Shown in pieces: positions 16,485 to 23,980 of a stretch of 64,000 nt of DNA. The stretch lies in contig JAIBBE010000145.1 of assembly GCA_019694835.1 (NCBI GenBank), forward strand, positions 1 to 64,000, written 5' to 3'. Position numbers and translations under genes: made by a program. Under the pieces are notes generated by a model. It was not told the DNA's origin. It was given only the letters and a program-made list of their open reading frames with translations, and made no database searches. The number at the start of each line of letters is the position of its first letter. Within the stretch, counting starts at the first letter, position 1. This DNA is from Fimbriimonadaceae bacterium (GTDB lineage Bacteria > Armatimonadota > Fimbriimonadia > Fimbriimonadales > Fimbriimonadaceae).

Positions 16485-17561
16485 ATGCAATGGAGGGCGT
16501 TTGTTTTGTTGGCAGTGTTAGGAACAGCTGCTTCGGCGCAGCAGGTGGTCGTCGTCAAGGACACCTACCAAAGCGGTGCGTGGGGCATGGGACAGCCCGG
16601 GATTGCCGTCAACTCGCTGGACGATTTGAGTTCGTATTCAATCGGCATCGTCGAAATCGTCGCGCCTCAGGCGGGGTTCTTGGATTCGTTCTCTGTCAGT
16701 GTCCTTCTGCCCAATAACTATAATTGGGCAAATGCAAGCTATGCCTTCTTTATTGGTCGGACCGCGAATGAGCTCTTCACTTATCCCCTGACACCGACCG
16801 AGACATGGACGCACCTGCGCCCGGTCAACACCGACCACACCACCGTGCTCGAGACCTTCGGTGGAAACAACCGTCACAACTTGCGCTTCGACCTGCGCCC
16901 CATGGGCTTCTCCATGGCGAACGGTGAGCACATTTCGATCGGATTGGCTTTAAAGCACTCGTCCGATGGTAGGTCGCGCCGCATCAGCTTTGCCAATCCC
17001 TCGTCGCTGGTGAGCGGAACCAGCCCCGACGCTTACACCTACCACGGCTTCAGCCCCCACATCGGGACGACGCTCGATAACCTCAATTACCCGAGTACCT
17101 GCTATGCGGCGCGGGTGACGATGTTCACGTCCAGCGGAACCAATCTCTCGGGAACGCTCGACTTCCAAGACTGGACCGGCGATCCGATTCCCCAAGTGAC
17201 AATCGAGTTTCTGAACCTCAGCATGCAGGTTGCGGAAACGAGGACGGCGATTTTGAACGCGAACGGGTCCTTCGCCATCCCCCATCCCGCACCAGGTGCC
17301 TACTATGTCGGCGTCAAATACGGACACTGGCTGAGGAAGGTCGTCGGACCGTATTCGATGCCCGCGACGAGCCAGGTCGGAACTCTCCATTTGGTGAACG
17401 GCGATATTGATGAGGACAACGAGGTTGGGATTGGGGACTATGCGTTGCTCAGTGCCAACTACGGAGCCGCATTTGCGCCCGCTGATCTTGATGGTGATGG
17501 CGAAGTCGGGATTGGAGACTATGCAGTCCTATCAGCGAACTATGGCGAAATTGGGGATTGA
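16485..17561 (+). CDS. Secreted protein with C-terminal dockerin-like calcium loops
   Basis: A 358-residue protein with a clear signal peptide (AFVLLAVLGTAASAQQ). An N-terminal beta-rich domain is followed by a carboxypeptidase-regulatory-like sandwich (LSGTLDFQDWTGDPIPQVTIEF ... GAYYVGVKYGHWLRKVV). Two calcium-loop repeats follow: GDIDEDNEVGIGDYALLSAN and ADLDGDGEVGIGDYAVLSAN. The same tail order (sandwich, then GSNWLRA-type segment, then loops) ends the metalloprotease at 58730, so the tail is a shared sorting or attachment module. No cohesin partner is visible. The function of the N-terminal domain is unknown. Confidence 0.75.
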   Translation: MQWRAFVLLAVLGTAASAQQVVVVKDTYQSGAWGMGQPGIAVNSLDDLSSYSIGIVEIVAPQAGFLDSFSVSVLLPNNYNWANASYAFFIGRTANELFTYPLTPTETWTHLRPVNTDHTTVLETFGGNNRHNLRFDLRPMGFSMANGEHISIGLALKHSSDGRSRRISFANPSSLVSGTSPDAYTYHGFSPHIGTTLDNLNYPSTCYAARVTMFTSSGTNLSGTLDFQDWTGDPIPQVTIEFLNLSMQVAETRTAILNANGSFAIPHPAPGAYYVGVKYGHWLRKVVGPYSMPATSQVGTLHLVNGDIDEDNEVGIGDYALLSANYGAAFAPADLDGDGEVGIGDYAVLSANYGEIGD

Positions 17562-17611
17562 TTGGACCGATATGACCAATAGGACCAATTTGTCGTATCA
17601 GTCCTATTTGA
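17561..17611. repeat. Family F repeat between convergent genes, supplying the galT stop
   Basis: GGACCGATATGACCAATAGG and the following ...GTCGTATCAGTCCTATTTG are related inverted blocks. The minus-strand galT gene ends within this sequence (AGGGTCAAATAG at its 3' end). The repeat at 34830-34869 is a cleaner version. Its position between two gene ends suits a bidirectional terminator. Confidence 0.6.
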
Positions 17612-18653
17612 CCCTGTAGTGAATAATCGTCAACTCCCGCAACCGCTGCGCAGCTTGCTCAGGGGTTAGGTCGCGCTGCGACTCGGCCAGCATCTCGTAA
17701 CCCACCATGAACTTCCGTACGCTGGCTGAGCGCAGCAGCGGCGGATACAGGTGGGCGTGAAGCAACCACGCATCACGGAATTGGCTATGAGGCGGGGCGA
17801 AGTGCCAGCCAAATGAGTATGGGAAACTGGTCTCGAACAAGTTATCGTAGCGTATGAGCACGCGCCGCAGAAGCTCAGACAGATCGAGCCGGGCCGCGAA
17901 GTCAAGCGAAGCCACATCCGGGCACGGGACCTGCGGAGCGATGATCAACTCGAACGGCCAGCACGCCCAAAACGGCACCCACGCCACCCAGTTGCCGACC
18001 TGCTCAACGATCCGCTCGCCGCGCTTGAGTTCTTCGCGCACCACGTCGAGCAGCAAAGGCCGATTGAAGGCTTCGAAGTAGTACGACTGGTTCGACTCTT
18101 CGCGCGAGATCAAACTTGGGACAACATCACTAGCCCAAATTTGACCATGTGGATGGGGATTCGAGCAACCCATCGCGGCCCCCTTGTTCTCAAACACCTG
18201 AACCCAGGCAAACCGCTGCTCAAGTTCAGCGACTTGGGATTGCCAGAGGTCGACGACATGCCGGATCTCATCGGCCGCCATCTCGGCAAGCGTCAAGTCG
18301 TGCCGCGGCGAGAAGCAGATCACCCTGCACTCTCCGGTCACCGGTTGATAGCGCAGGATGCCGTCTTGGATGGCAGGTCCAGATGGACCGTGCGGATGCA
18401 GTGCCGCAAAGTCGTTCGTGAAGACAAACGTGCTCTCATAGTGCGGATTGGTCAAGCCCGACGCGCGCGTATTGCCGGGACAGAGATAGCACTGAGGATC
18501 ATAACGAGGCCGTTCGTCAGCAAGCGGCCGCTCTACCTGACCCTCCCAAGGCCGCTTGGCACGATGCGGCGAAACGAGCACCCACTCGGAGAGCAGCGGG
18601 TTGAACCGCCGATGAGGGTCGTTCTCGAAATCGAATCCTGGCACCTGACTCAT
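17604..18653 (-). CDS. galT: Galactose-1-phosphate uridylyltransferase
   Basis: GalT swaps UMP between UDP-glucose and galactose-1-phosphate in the Leloir pathway. The catalytic motif NPHPHGQIWAS (about 165) carries the nucleophilic His. N-terminal blocks RFNPLLSEWVLVSPHRAKRPW and CYLCPGN (zinc Cys pair) are present, as is HAHLYPPLLRS near the end. The 349-residue length is normal. galK is divergent with only 14 bp between the two start codons. Confidence 0.95.
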   Translation of the reverse strand: MSQVPGFDFENDPHRRFNPLLSEWVLVSPHRAKRPWEGQVERPLADERPRYDPQCYLCPGNTRASGLTNPHYESTFVFTNDFAALHPHGPSGPAIQDGILRYQPVTGECRVICFSPRHDLTLAEMAADEIRHVVDLWQSQVAELEQRFAWVQVFENKGAAMGCSNPHPHGQIWASDVVPSLISREESNQSYYFEAFNRPLLLDVVREELKRGERIVEQVGNWVAWVPFWACWPFELIIAPQVPCPDVASLDFAARLDLSELLRRVLIRYDNLFETSFPYSFGWHFAPPHSQFRDAWLLHAHLYPPLLRSASVRKFMVGYEMLAESQRDLTPEQAAQRLRELTIIHYRVK

Positions 18654-18667
18654 AATCGCATTGCCCT

Positions 18668-19906
18668 ATGAGGATGCTACCAGCCGAAGCCGAACGAGTT
18701 ATCGAGCGCCACGAACGCGTCTACGGCGTAGCCCCCACGCACATCGCCTTAGCCCCCGGTCGCATCAACCTGATCGGCGAGCACACCGATTACCAGGGCG
18801 GATTCGTCTTCCCGGCGGCGATCGACCGCTATGTCATCGTCGCCACGTCGCTGGCCTCGGGTCCGACCCGCCTTGTCTCCGACCACGATCCTCACGCTGC
18901 CGAGTTCGATGCGAACACGGTTAACCTTTTGGATAAGGACCGTCTTCCAACATGGGTCGCCTATCCGGCGGGAATGGCGTGGGCGCTACAGGGCCGACTG
19001 CCCAACATCAACGCTACCGTCGGAGCCACCCTCCCCGTTGGCAGCGGTCTGAGTAGCAGTGCGGCCATCGAGATGGCCTTCGGAACTCTATGGCGATTGC
19101 TGGGTGAGCTAGAGTTCAGCGATGCGGAACTCGCCCTCGCCGGACAGCGGGCGGAGAACCAGTTCGTCGGCATGAACTGCGGCATCATGGACCAGACGGC
19201 GAGCCTATTCGGTGTCGCCGACCACGCCCTCTTTGTAGACACTCTTCGACCGGGTGAGCCCGAGCCGATTCGATTGCCAGAGGGTCTCGCGATGGTCGTA
19301 TGTGACACCCGGGTGAAACATGCGCTGCAAGGTTCCGAATATAACGATCGTCGGCGGGACAGCGAGTCGGCGGCGCGAAAACTGGGTGTCGAGTTCTTGC
19401 GAGAGGCCAACCTAGAGATGCTCGCCGGGGGCGGTTTGACTGAGGTGGAGTTCAAGAGAGCGCTCCACATTATTACGGAGAACCAGCGGGTCTTAGAATT
19501 CAGAAAAGCTCTCCCCCAGTACCGCTGGCATCCTGCCGGCAATCCGGACCTTCAATCACCACCAGTGAGCAGGTCGTCGAGGTCAGAGTTTGGCGAGCGC
19601 GGGCGGGACGGCCGCGCCACGTTGGGGGAACTCATGCGCGCTAGCCATGAGAGTTTGCGCGATGACTATGAAGTCTCGTGCCCTGAACTTGATCTGATGG
19701 CCGAGGCGGCTTGGGGACACGAAGCTTGTATCGGAGCGCGAATGATGGGGGGCGGATTTGGGGGGGCTTGCATTGCCTTGGTGCAGTCGGAAGGCGTCCA
19801 GGATTTCATCGTTAGTGTGGGTCGCAACTACCTGGAACGATCTACGATCGAGGGGTCATTTATCGTCGTCAAGGCCGTTGCAGGTGCCGCGGCTTGGAGG
19901 CTCTGA
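18668..19906 (+). CDS. galK: Galactokinase with an in-frame repeat insertion
   Basis: Galactokinase phosphorylates galactose for GalT. The GHMP kinase signature is intact: APGRINLIGEHTDYQGG (29-45), LPVGSGLSSSAA (122-133), GIMDQTASLFG (172-182) and MMGGGFGGACIAL near the end. Residues about 283-317 (YRWHPAGNPD ... RGRDGRAT) are a repeat-encoded insert between VLEFRKAL and LGELMRASHESLRDDYEV. Ordinary galactokinases have only a short loop there, so 412 residues is slightly long. The kinase residues flank the insert undamaged, so the enzyme is probably active. Confidence 0.93.
   Translation: MRMLPAEAERVIERHERVYGVAPTHIALAPGRINLIGEHTDYQGGFVFPAAIDRYVIVATSLASGPTRLVSDHDPHAAEFDANTVNLLDKDRLPTWVAYPAGMAWALQGRLPNINATVGATLPVGSGLSSSAAIEMAFGTLWRLLGELEFSDAELALAGQRAENQFVGMNCGIMDQTASLFGVADHALFVDTLRPGEPEPIRLPEGLAMVVCDTRVKHALQGSEYNDRRRDSESAARKLGVEFLREANLEMLAGGGLTEVEFKRALHIITENQRVLEFRKALPQYRWHPAGNPDLQSPPVSRSSRSEFGERGRDGRATLGELMRASHESLRDDYEVSCPELDLMAEAAWGHEACIGARMMGGGFGGACIALVQSEGVQDFIVSVGRNYLERSTIEGSFIVVKAVAGAAAWRL
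19519..19621. repeat. Composite family C half and family E arm inside galK
   Basis: 19519-19541 is the family C arm (GTACCGCTGGCATCCTGCCG type). 19594-19621 is the family E arm (GAGCGCGGGCGGGACGGCCG type). The two families are joined by about 50 bp and leave the galK frame intact. The E arm also bounds the element at 26592-26852. Confidence 0.85.
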
Positions 19907-19920
19907 GGCCTGCAGTGCAG

Positions 19921-19953
19921 GGAGCCTCCGTCCGTGGGAGGATGGAGGCATAG
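19921..19953. repeat. Family A palindromic element after galK
   Basis: GCCTCCGTCCGTGGGAGGAT followed by GGAGGCATAG is the same hairpin as the 54659-54798 copies. It begins 14 bp after the galK stop and precedes the convergent ABC permease gene end. Confidence 0.75.
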
Positions 19954-19967
19954 ATTATAGCAGGACT

Positions 19968-20738
19968 CTACTCTGCATCCTCCCGTGGCACGTACTCAAA
20001 GTGCGTAAACCACGCCGAAGAAGCTGCTGCAAAGCCAATGATCATCACGATCATCACTGCCCATGCGGTCCCAGTAGACATCATTCCGTCACCGAGCTGG
20101 CCAGAAAGGAAAGTCATTAGGTTCTTACTGTCACCTTCGGACGGATGGGCGGCGATGGCATTGACGTAACTAAACACCGAAAGGTACGACGCATCGCCCG
20201 GCATGTTCGGCACCATCGTCTCCCAACCGAACGCGAACAAGAGACAAATCAACATCGCGCGATTGAACAGCAGGCTGAGAAATAAGAACAGGCCACCATA
20301 AGCGAACGCGCCTACGAATATGGCCTGAACATCGCGCCAGAACAGCGGATTACTAAGCGCCCCAACCCGATAGACCGCGATGGAAACCATGAGCGCGCAG
20401 ACGATCCCGATCGCCGCGACAACCAAGGCAGACGCAACAAAACGAGCGAGGATCAGTTTCCACCTGGGAACAGGACGCGTGACCAAGTAGACAATCGTCT
20501 TTTGCTCGACTTCCTGACCAATAACCGCCGTGCTAAAGATCGCCGAAGCCAGTGCAACGAGCTTGAAAACGATTGTTAAGGTGACCTGCGAATAAATACT
20601 CTGCGGATCGGGGACTCGTGACATCTGATACCAGGCAAGGCCGACCAGGAACGAGAATCCAGCAAGCAGGATCCACGGGAACAATCGTCGGAAACGGAGG
20701 TAGTCCTTCAGGGCACTTTGGAGCAGAAAGAGTTCCAT
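19968..20738 (-). CDS. ABC-2 type transporter permease
   Basis: The 256-residue protein has six hydrophobic segments and the ABC-2 pattern: FSTAVIGQEVEQKTIVYLVTRPVPRWKLILARFV after the second helix. It is the last gene of a permease-ATPase-permease operon. The partner permease at 21656 has a related layout, so the exporter is probably a heterodimer. The substrate is unknown; polysaccharide, peptide or drug export are all possible. Confidence 0.85.
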   Translation of the reverse strand: MELFLLQSALKDYLRFRRLFPWILLAGFSFLVGLAWYQMSRVPDPQSIYSQVTLTIVFKLVALASAIFSTAVIGQEVEQKTIVYLVTRPVPRWKLILARFVASALVVAAIGIVCALMVSIAVYRVGALSNPLFWRDVQAIFVGAFAYGGLFLFLSLLFNRAMLICLLFAFGWETMVPNMPGDASYLSVFSYVNAIAAHPSEGDSKNLMTFLSGQLGDGMMSTGTAWAVMIVMIIGFAAASSAWFTHFEYVPREDAE

Positions 20739-20741
20739 TGC

Positions 20742-21659
20742 TTAGCCACCCACCAAGTACTTAAAGACGGATTCCAGATTATTATCCGGACTGGAAAACG
20801 CCTGGACCGGTAAGTCGTGTTCGATCACGAGGTTTGGAAGCTCGTCATAGAAGCGGTCGGGTTCCTTGCATTCCATTTCAATCGCACCACCGGCGAAATC
20901 AAACTGCATGCTGATGACGTAAGGCAGCTTGACCATTTGTTCCGCAACGCGGCGAGGCTCGTTCGTCTCAATGCGAATTCGATGCGGGTGCTTATCGATG
21001 AGCGAACGAATAACTCGTAGGTCACCCGTTGCAAGAAGGCGTCCGCGATGAACGAGCAGGATGCTCTTGGTCATCTGTTCGACCTCGTAGAGAATGTGCG
21101 AACTGACGAGGATGCCTAGGCCCTCATCGGCCAGACGCCCAAGCATGTCCATATAGTCGCGTCGACCCACCGGATCAAGGCCATTCAGCGGCTCGTCCAG
21201 CAGGATGAAGCTGGGACTATGAAGCATCGCCTGGGCCAGCTTGATGCGCTGGCGCATGCCTTTGCTGTAGCCCGCGATCTTCTTGTCGCAGCGGTCGGCC
21301 ATGCCGACGATCTCAATGCTCCGGTCGGTGCGGCGCTTGGCTTCGGGAGCATCGTATCCGGCCAGCCGGGCAAGAAAGTTCACGAACTCGCGCCCCGTCA
21401 TGTGCTCGTAGAAGTTATCGATTTCCGGGCAGTAGCCGAGCAGTTTGTAAACTTCAGGGTTAGCGAACGGAACCATGTCGAACACAGTCACTTCGCCGGT
21501 TGTCGGTCGAAGTTGGCCGGTGATGAGCCGCAGCATCGTGGACTTCCCGGCTCCGTTCTGGCCGAGAAGGGCTGTGATCCCGGGGCCGATGTCGCAGGTG
21601 ACGTCGTTCAGGCCGATAACCTGGCCGTACCATCGCGAGGCGTTGCGGAGCTTGATCAA
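20742..21659 (-). CDS. ABC transporter ATP-binding protein
   Basis: A 305-residue ATPase with Walker A GQNGAGKST, the signature YSKGMRQRIKLAQAML, Walker B FILLDEPLNGLD and the H-loop VSSHIL. The open frame runs to 21746, but the start is TTG 21659. That codon has a strong GGAGGTGG Shine-Dalgarno and overlaps the upstream stop as TTGA. The C-terminal part (residues about 210-305) is a small regulatory domain common in ABC-2 exporters. Confidence 0.93.
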   Translation of the reverse strand: MIKLRNASRWYGQVIGLNDVTCDIGPGITALLGQNGAGKSTMLRLITGQLRPTTGEVTVFDMVPFANPEVYKLLGYCPEIDNFYEHMTGREFVNFLARLAGYDAPEAKRRTDRSIEIVGMADRCDKKIAGYSKGMRQRIKLAQAMLHSPSFILLDEPLNGLDPVGRRDYMDMLGRLADEGLGILVSSHILYEVEQMTKSILLVHRGRLLATGDLRVIRSLIDKHPHRIRIETNEPRRVAEQMVKLPYVISMQFDFAGGAIEMECKEPDRFYDELPNLVIEHDLPVQAFSSPDNNLESVFKYLVGG

Positions 21660-22609
21660 CCGACCACCTCCACCGCACGGACTCGCTTCCAAGCGATCCA
21701 CAGGAATAGGCCGGAGACCGCCACTCCTATGACCAAAAACAGCCATAGGTTCGGGGGCGGTACCAGGACATTTGCAGCGGAGCGGCGGGGATTCTGCCCA
21801 AAGACGCTTCCCGACGTGTTGAGAATCGCCTTGGCGATGCCGAAGTTCACACCGTCGATGGAGGCATAGGTGAGGTTGTTGACGAAACCCGTCGCCTTCT
21901 GGCCCTGCTGGACCGCCATGACCCGCACCACGAGCATCAGCGTCGTGAAGAAGTAGGTGATGAAGTAAAGACCAGCAAAGGTCGCGCCCGCCATTCGCCC
22001 TTGGTTAAAGAGGGAACTGATCCCGAGGACAACGCTGGCATAGAAGACCCCAGGCACAATCGAAATCAGGACCAATTTCGGATAGAGGTACGGGTCCTGA
22101 CTTAAGAAGCCATAGTCTCGATAGCTCATCAGGCCGTAGAGATAGAACATCGTGAACTGGGCGAATGTGACCCCGCTGATCAGTATCGCCAGTCCAGCCC
22201 ACTTCCCGAACAGATAGTCGATCTTGCGACAGGGTTTGCTCAGATACACGAGCAGGGCATTGGCCCGATTATCGTTCGCAATGGATCCTGCCCCTGCGAG
22301 CAAGGCGATAAAGAGCAGAAACAGCTGCATGTGGCCGAACGCCGAGACGAAGATGTCCTTCCAGACGATCGCCTTAATCATGGCCATCGACTGCGGATTG
22401 CGGGGGTCGGCAGCGCTCTCGATGAAGTAGAGAATGATCGCGATCAAGTAGAAATTGATGCCCGCGAACCCGGTCCAGACCCAGAACGACTTCTTTTTGA
22501 AAGTCTGGCGGATGAGCATTCGCGAAATGACCCACCATCGGTTGTTGGGCTCATCGAGGGGGCCATCGTAGGATCGATAGCTGAGATCGGCAATCGGTGC
22601 GCTGCTCAT
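21656..22609 (-). CDS. ABC-2 type transporter permease, first gene of operon
   Basis: The 317-residue membrane protein has an N-terminal cytoplasmic stretch (SYDGPLDEPNNRWWVISRMLIRQ) and about six helices. The segment AGAGSIANDNRANALLVYLSKPCRKIDYLFGKW is the diagnostic ABC-2 loop. Its stop overlaps the ATPase start by four bases (TTGA). Confidence 0.85.
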   Translation of the reverse strand: MSSAPIADLSYRSYDGPLDEPNNRWWVISRMLIRQTFKKKSFWVWTGFAGINFYLIAIILYFIESAADPRNPQSMAMIKAIVWKDIFVSAFGHMQLFLLFIALLAGAGSIANDNRANALLVYLSKPCRKIDYLFGKWAGLAILISGVTFAQFTMFYLYGLMSYRDYGFLSQDPYLYPKLVLISIVPGVFYASVVLGISSLFNQGRMAGATFAGLYFITYFFTTLMLVVRVMAVQQGQKATGFVNNLTYASIDGVNFGIAKAILNTSGSVFGQNPRRSAANVLVPPPNLWLFLVIGVAVSGLFLWIAWKRVRAVEVVG

Positions 22610-22704
22610 AGGCTCGCCGAACTTTACCGAGTTCCGGGCCCCTCGGTTGCGCCCCCTAGGTCCGCCCGTATCGCTCCGGGTCTGATTTTTGGTACCTTGG
22701 GGAT

Positions 22705-23262
22705 ATGCTGGTCATCCTGAGTGGACCGAGCGGAGTGGGCAAAGACACCGTGCTCAAAGCTTGGAGCGCTACGAACCCGCTCGTCGTTCGCGTCGTGGCC
22801 TACACGACGCGTGCTATGAGGCCCGGCGAGGTCGACGGGATCGACTACCATTTCGTCACCCCAGATGAGTTTCAAGCCCGGGTCGATCGCGGTGCCTTCC
22901 TCGAACACAAAGAGGTCCACGGAAACCTCTATGCAACGCCACTCGAAGACATGGAGCGGCTGCTTGCCGAGGGCAAGATTGCAGTGCTTAAGATCGATGT
23001 GCAGGGTGCGCTGACGGCGATGGAGTTGCGTCCCGACGCCAAAAGCATTTTCCTCCTCCCTCCTTCCACCGAAGAATTGGAGGCCCGCATTCGAGGCCGT
23101 GCGACCGACGACGAAGCGACCATCCAGAAGCGCCTTGAAAATGCCCGGGAAGAACTGGCGGTCGCAGACAGGTACCAGCATCGGGTCGTGAACCGGGACA
23201 TCGATCAAGCCGTCACCGAACTTGAAGGCTTGGTTCGCCAGACTGCCAACGCCTCGTGTTGA
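22705..23262 (+). CDS. gmk: Guanylate kinase
   Basis: Gmk phosphorylates GMP to GDP. P-loop LSGPSGVGKDTVL, the GMP-binding TTRAMRPGEVDGIDYHFV block and FLEHKEVHGNLYATP are present, followed by the lid sequence RIRGRATDDEATIQKRL. Length (185) is normal. The start of rfaE2 overlaps its end. Confidence 0.95.
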   Translation: MLVILSGPSGVGKDTVLKAWSATNPLVVRVVAYTTRAMRPGEVDGIDYHFVTPDEFQARVDRGAFLEHKEVHGNLYATPLEDMERLLAEGKIAVLKIDVQGALTAMELRPDAKSIFLLPPSTEELEARIRGRATDDEATIQKRLENAREELAVADRYQHRVVNRDIDQAVTELEGLVRQTANASC

Positions 23263-23699
23263 CGCTGGACGAGGCTCTGGCCAAACGCGCGGGGAAGAGG
23301 CTCGTCTTCACGAACGGAGTGTTCGACATCCTGCACGCGGGTCATGTCACCTATTTGGCCCAAGCGCGCGCCCTCGGCGATCTGCTGATCGTCGGACTGA
23401 ACAGCGATTCCTCCGTGCGCGGTCTTGGTAAGGGGGCCGACCGGCCCATCAATCCGGAGGGCGACCGAGCGGTGGTTCTCAGTGCATTGCGAGCCGTGGA
23501 CGGGGTAGTCGTCTTCGGGGAGCCGACTCCTGAAGCCCTGATCCTCGCTCTCAAGCCGGAAGTTCACGTCAAAGGCGGCGATTACGACCCCGAACAAATG
23601 CCCGAGACTCCGCTCGTGCGCTCGTACGGAGGCGAAGTCGTGATCTTGCCTCTACTGGCAGGACGATCGACGACCAGCATCTTGGACCGACTCGGCTAA
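23256..23699 (+). CDS. rfaE2: D-glycero-beta-D-manno-heptose 1-phosphate adenylyltransferase (RfaE2-like)
   Basis: A single-domain nucleotidyltransferase of 147 residues. It carries FTNGVFDILHAGHVTYL with the HxGH motif, LIVGLNSDSSVRGLGKGADRPI, and the C-terminal GGEVVILPLLAGRSTTSIL. It charges heptose-1-phosphate with AMP for ADP-heptose used in lipopolysaccharide or glycoprotein glycans. Initiation is GTG 23256 or TTG 23259; both overlap the gmk stop (TTGA-type for the second). The kinase partner domain is absent here. Confidence 0.9.
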   Translation: MLTLDEALAKRAGKRLVFTNGVFDILHAGHVTYLAQARALGDLLIVGLNSDSSVRGLGKGADRPINPEGDRAVVLSALRAVDGVVVFGEPTPEALILALKPEVHVKGGDYDPEQMPETPLVRSYGGEVVILPLLAGRSTTSILDRLG

Positions 23700-23731
23700 C
23701 GCTTTCCAACCTCGCGCGGTAATCTTATGTC

Positions 23732-23980
23732 GTGCCGTACATCGTGACCGAACCCTGCATCGGCGTCAAAGATAAGTCTTGTATGAACGTCTGCCCTGTG
23801 GACTGCATTTTCGAGGGCGACGACATGGTGTACATCGACCCCGACCTTTGCATCGACTGCGGGCTCTGCGAGCCCGAATGCCCGGTGACGGCGATCTTCG
23901 TCGACACCGACGTGCCCAACAACTGGCGCGAGTACATCGATAAGAACCGCGACGAGTCGAAGAAGATCCAGGGGCTCTAA
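23732..23980 (+). CDS. 7Fe ferredoxin (3Fe-4S/4Fe-4S)
   Basis: The 82-residue protein starts at GTG 23732 (PYIVTEPCIGVKDKSCMNVC). The spacing C-x7-C-x3-CP followed by CIDCGLCEPECPVTAIF is that of FdxA-type ferredoxins with one 3Fe-4S and one 4Fe-4S cluster. The C-terminal YIDKNRDESKKIQGL is also typical. It probably supplies electrons to neighbouring or general reductive enzymes. Its end overlaps the radical SAM gene end by four bases. Confidence 0.92.
   Translation: MPYIVTEPCIGVKDKSCMNVCPVDCIFEGDDMVYIDPDLCIDCGLCEPECPVTAIFVDTDVPNNWREYIDKNRDESKKIQGL

Noticed and set aside
16485..17561. Cellulosome component
   Set aside because: Only dockerin-like tails are seen, with no cohesin scaffold in the window and no cellulase on this protein.
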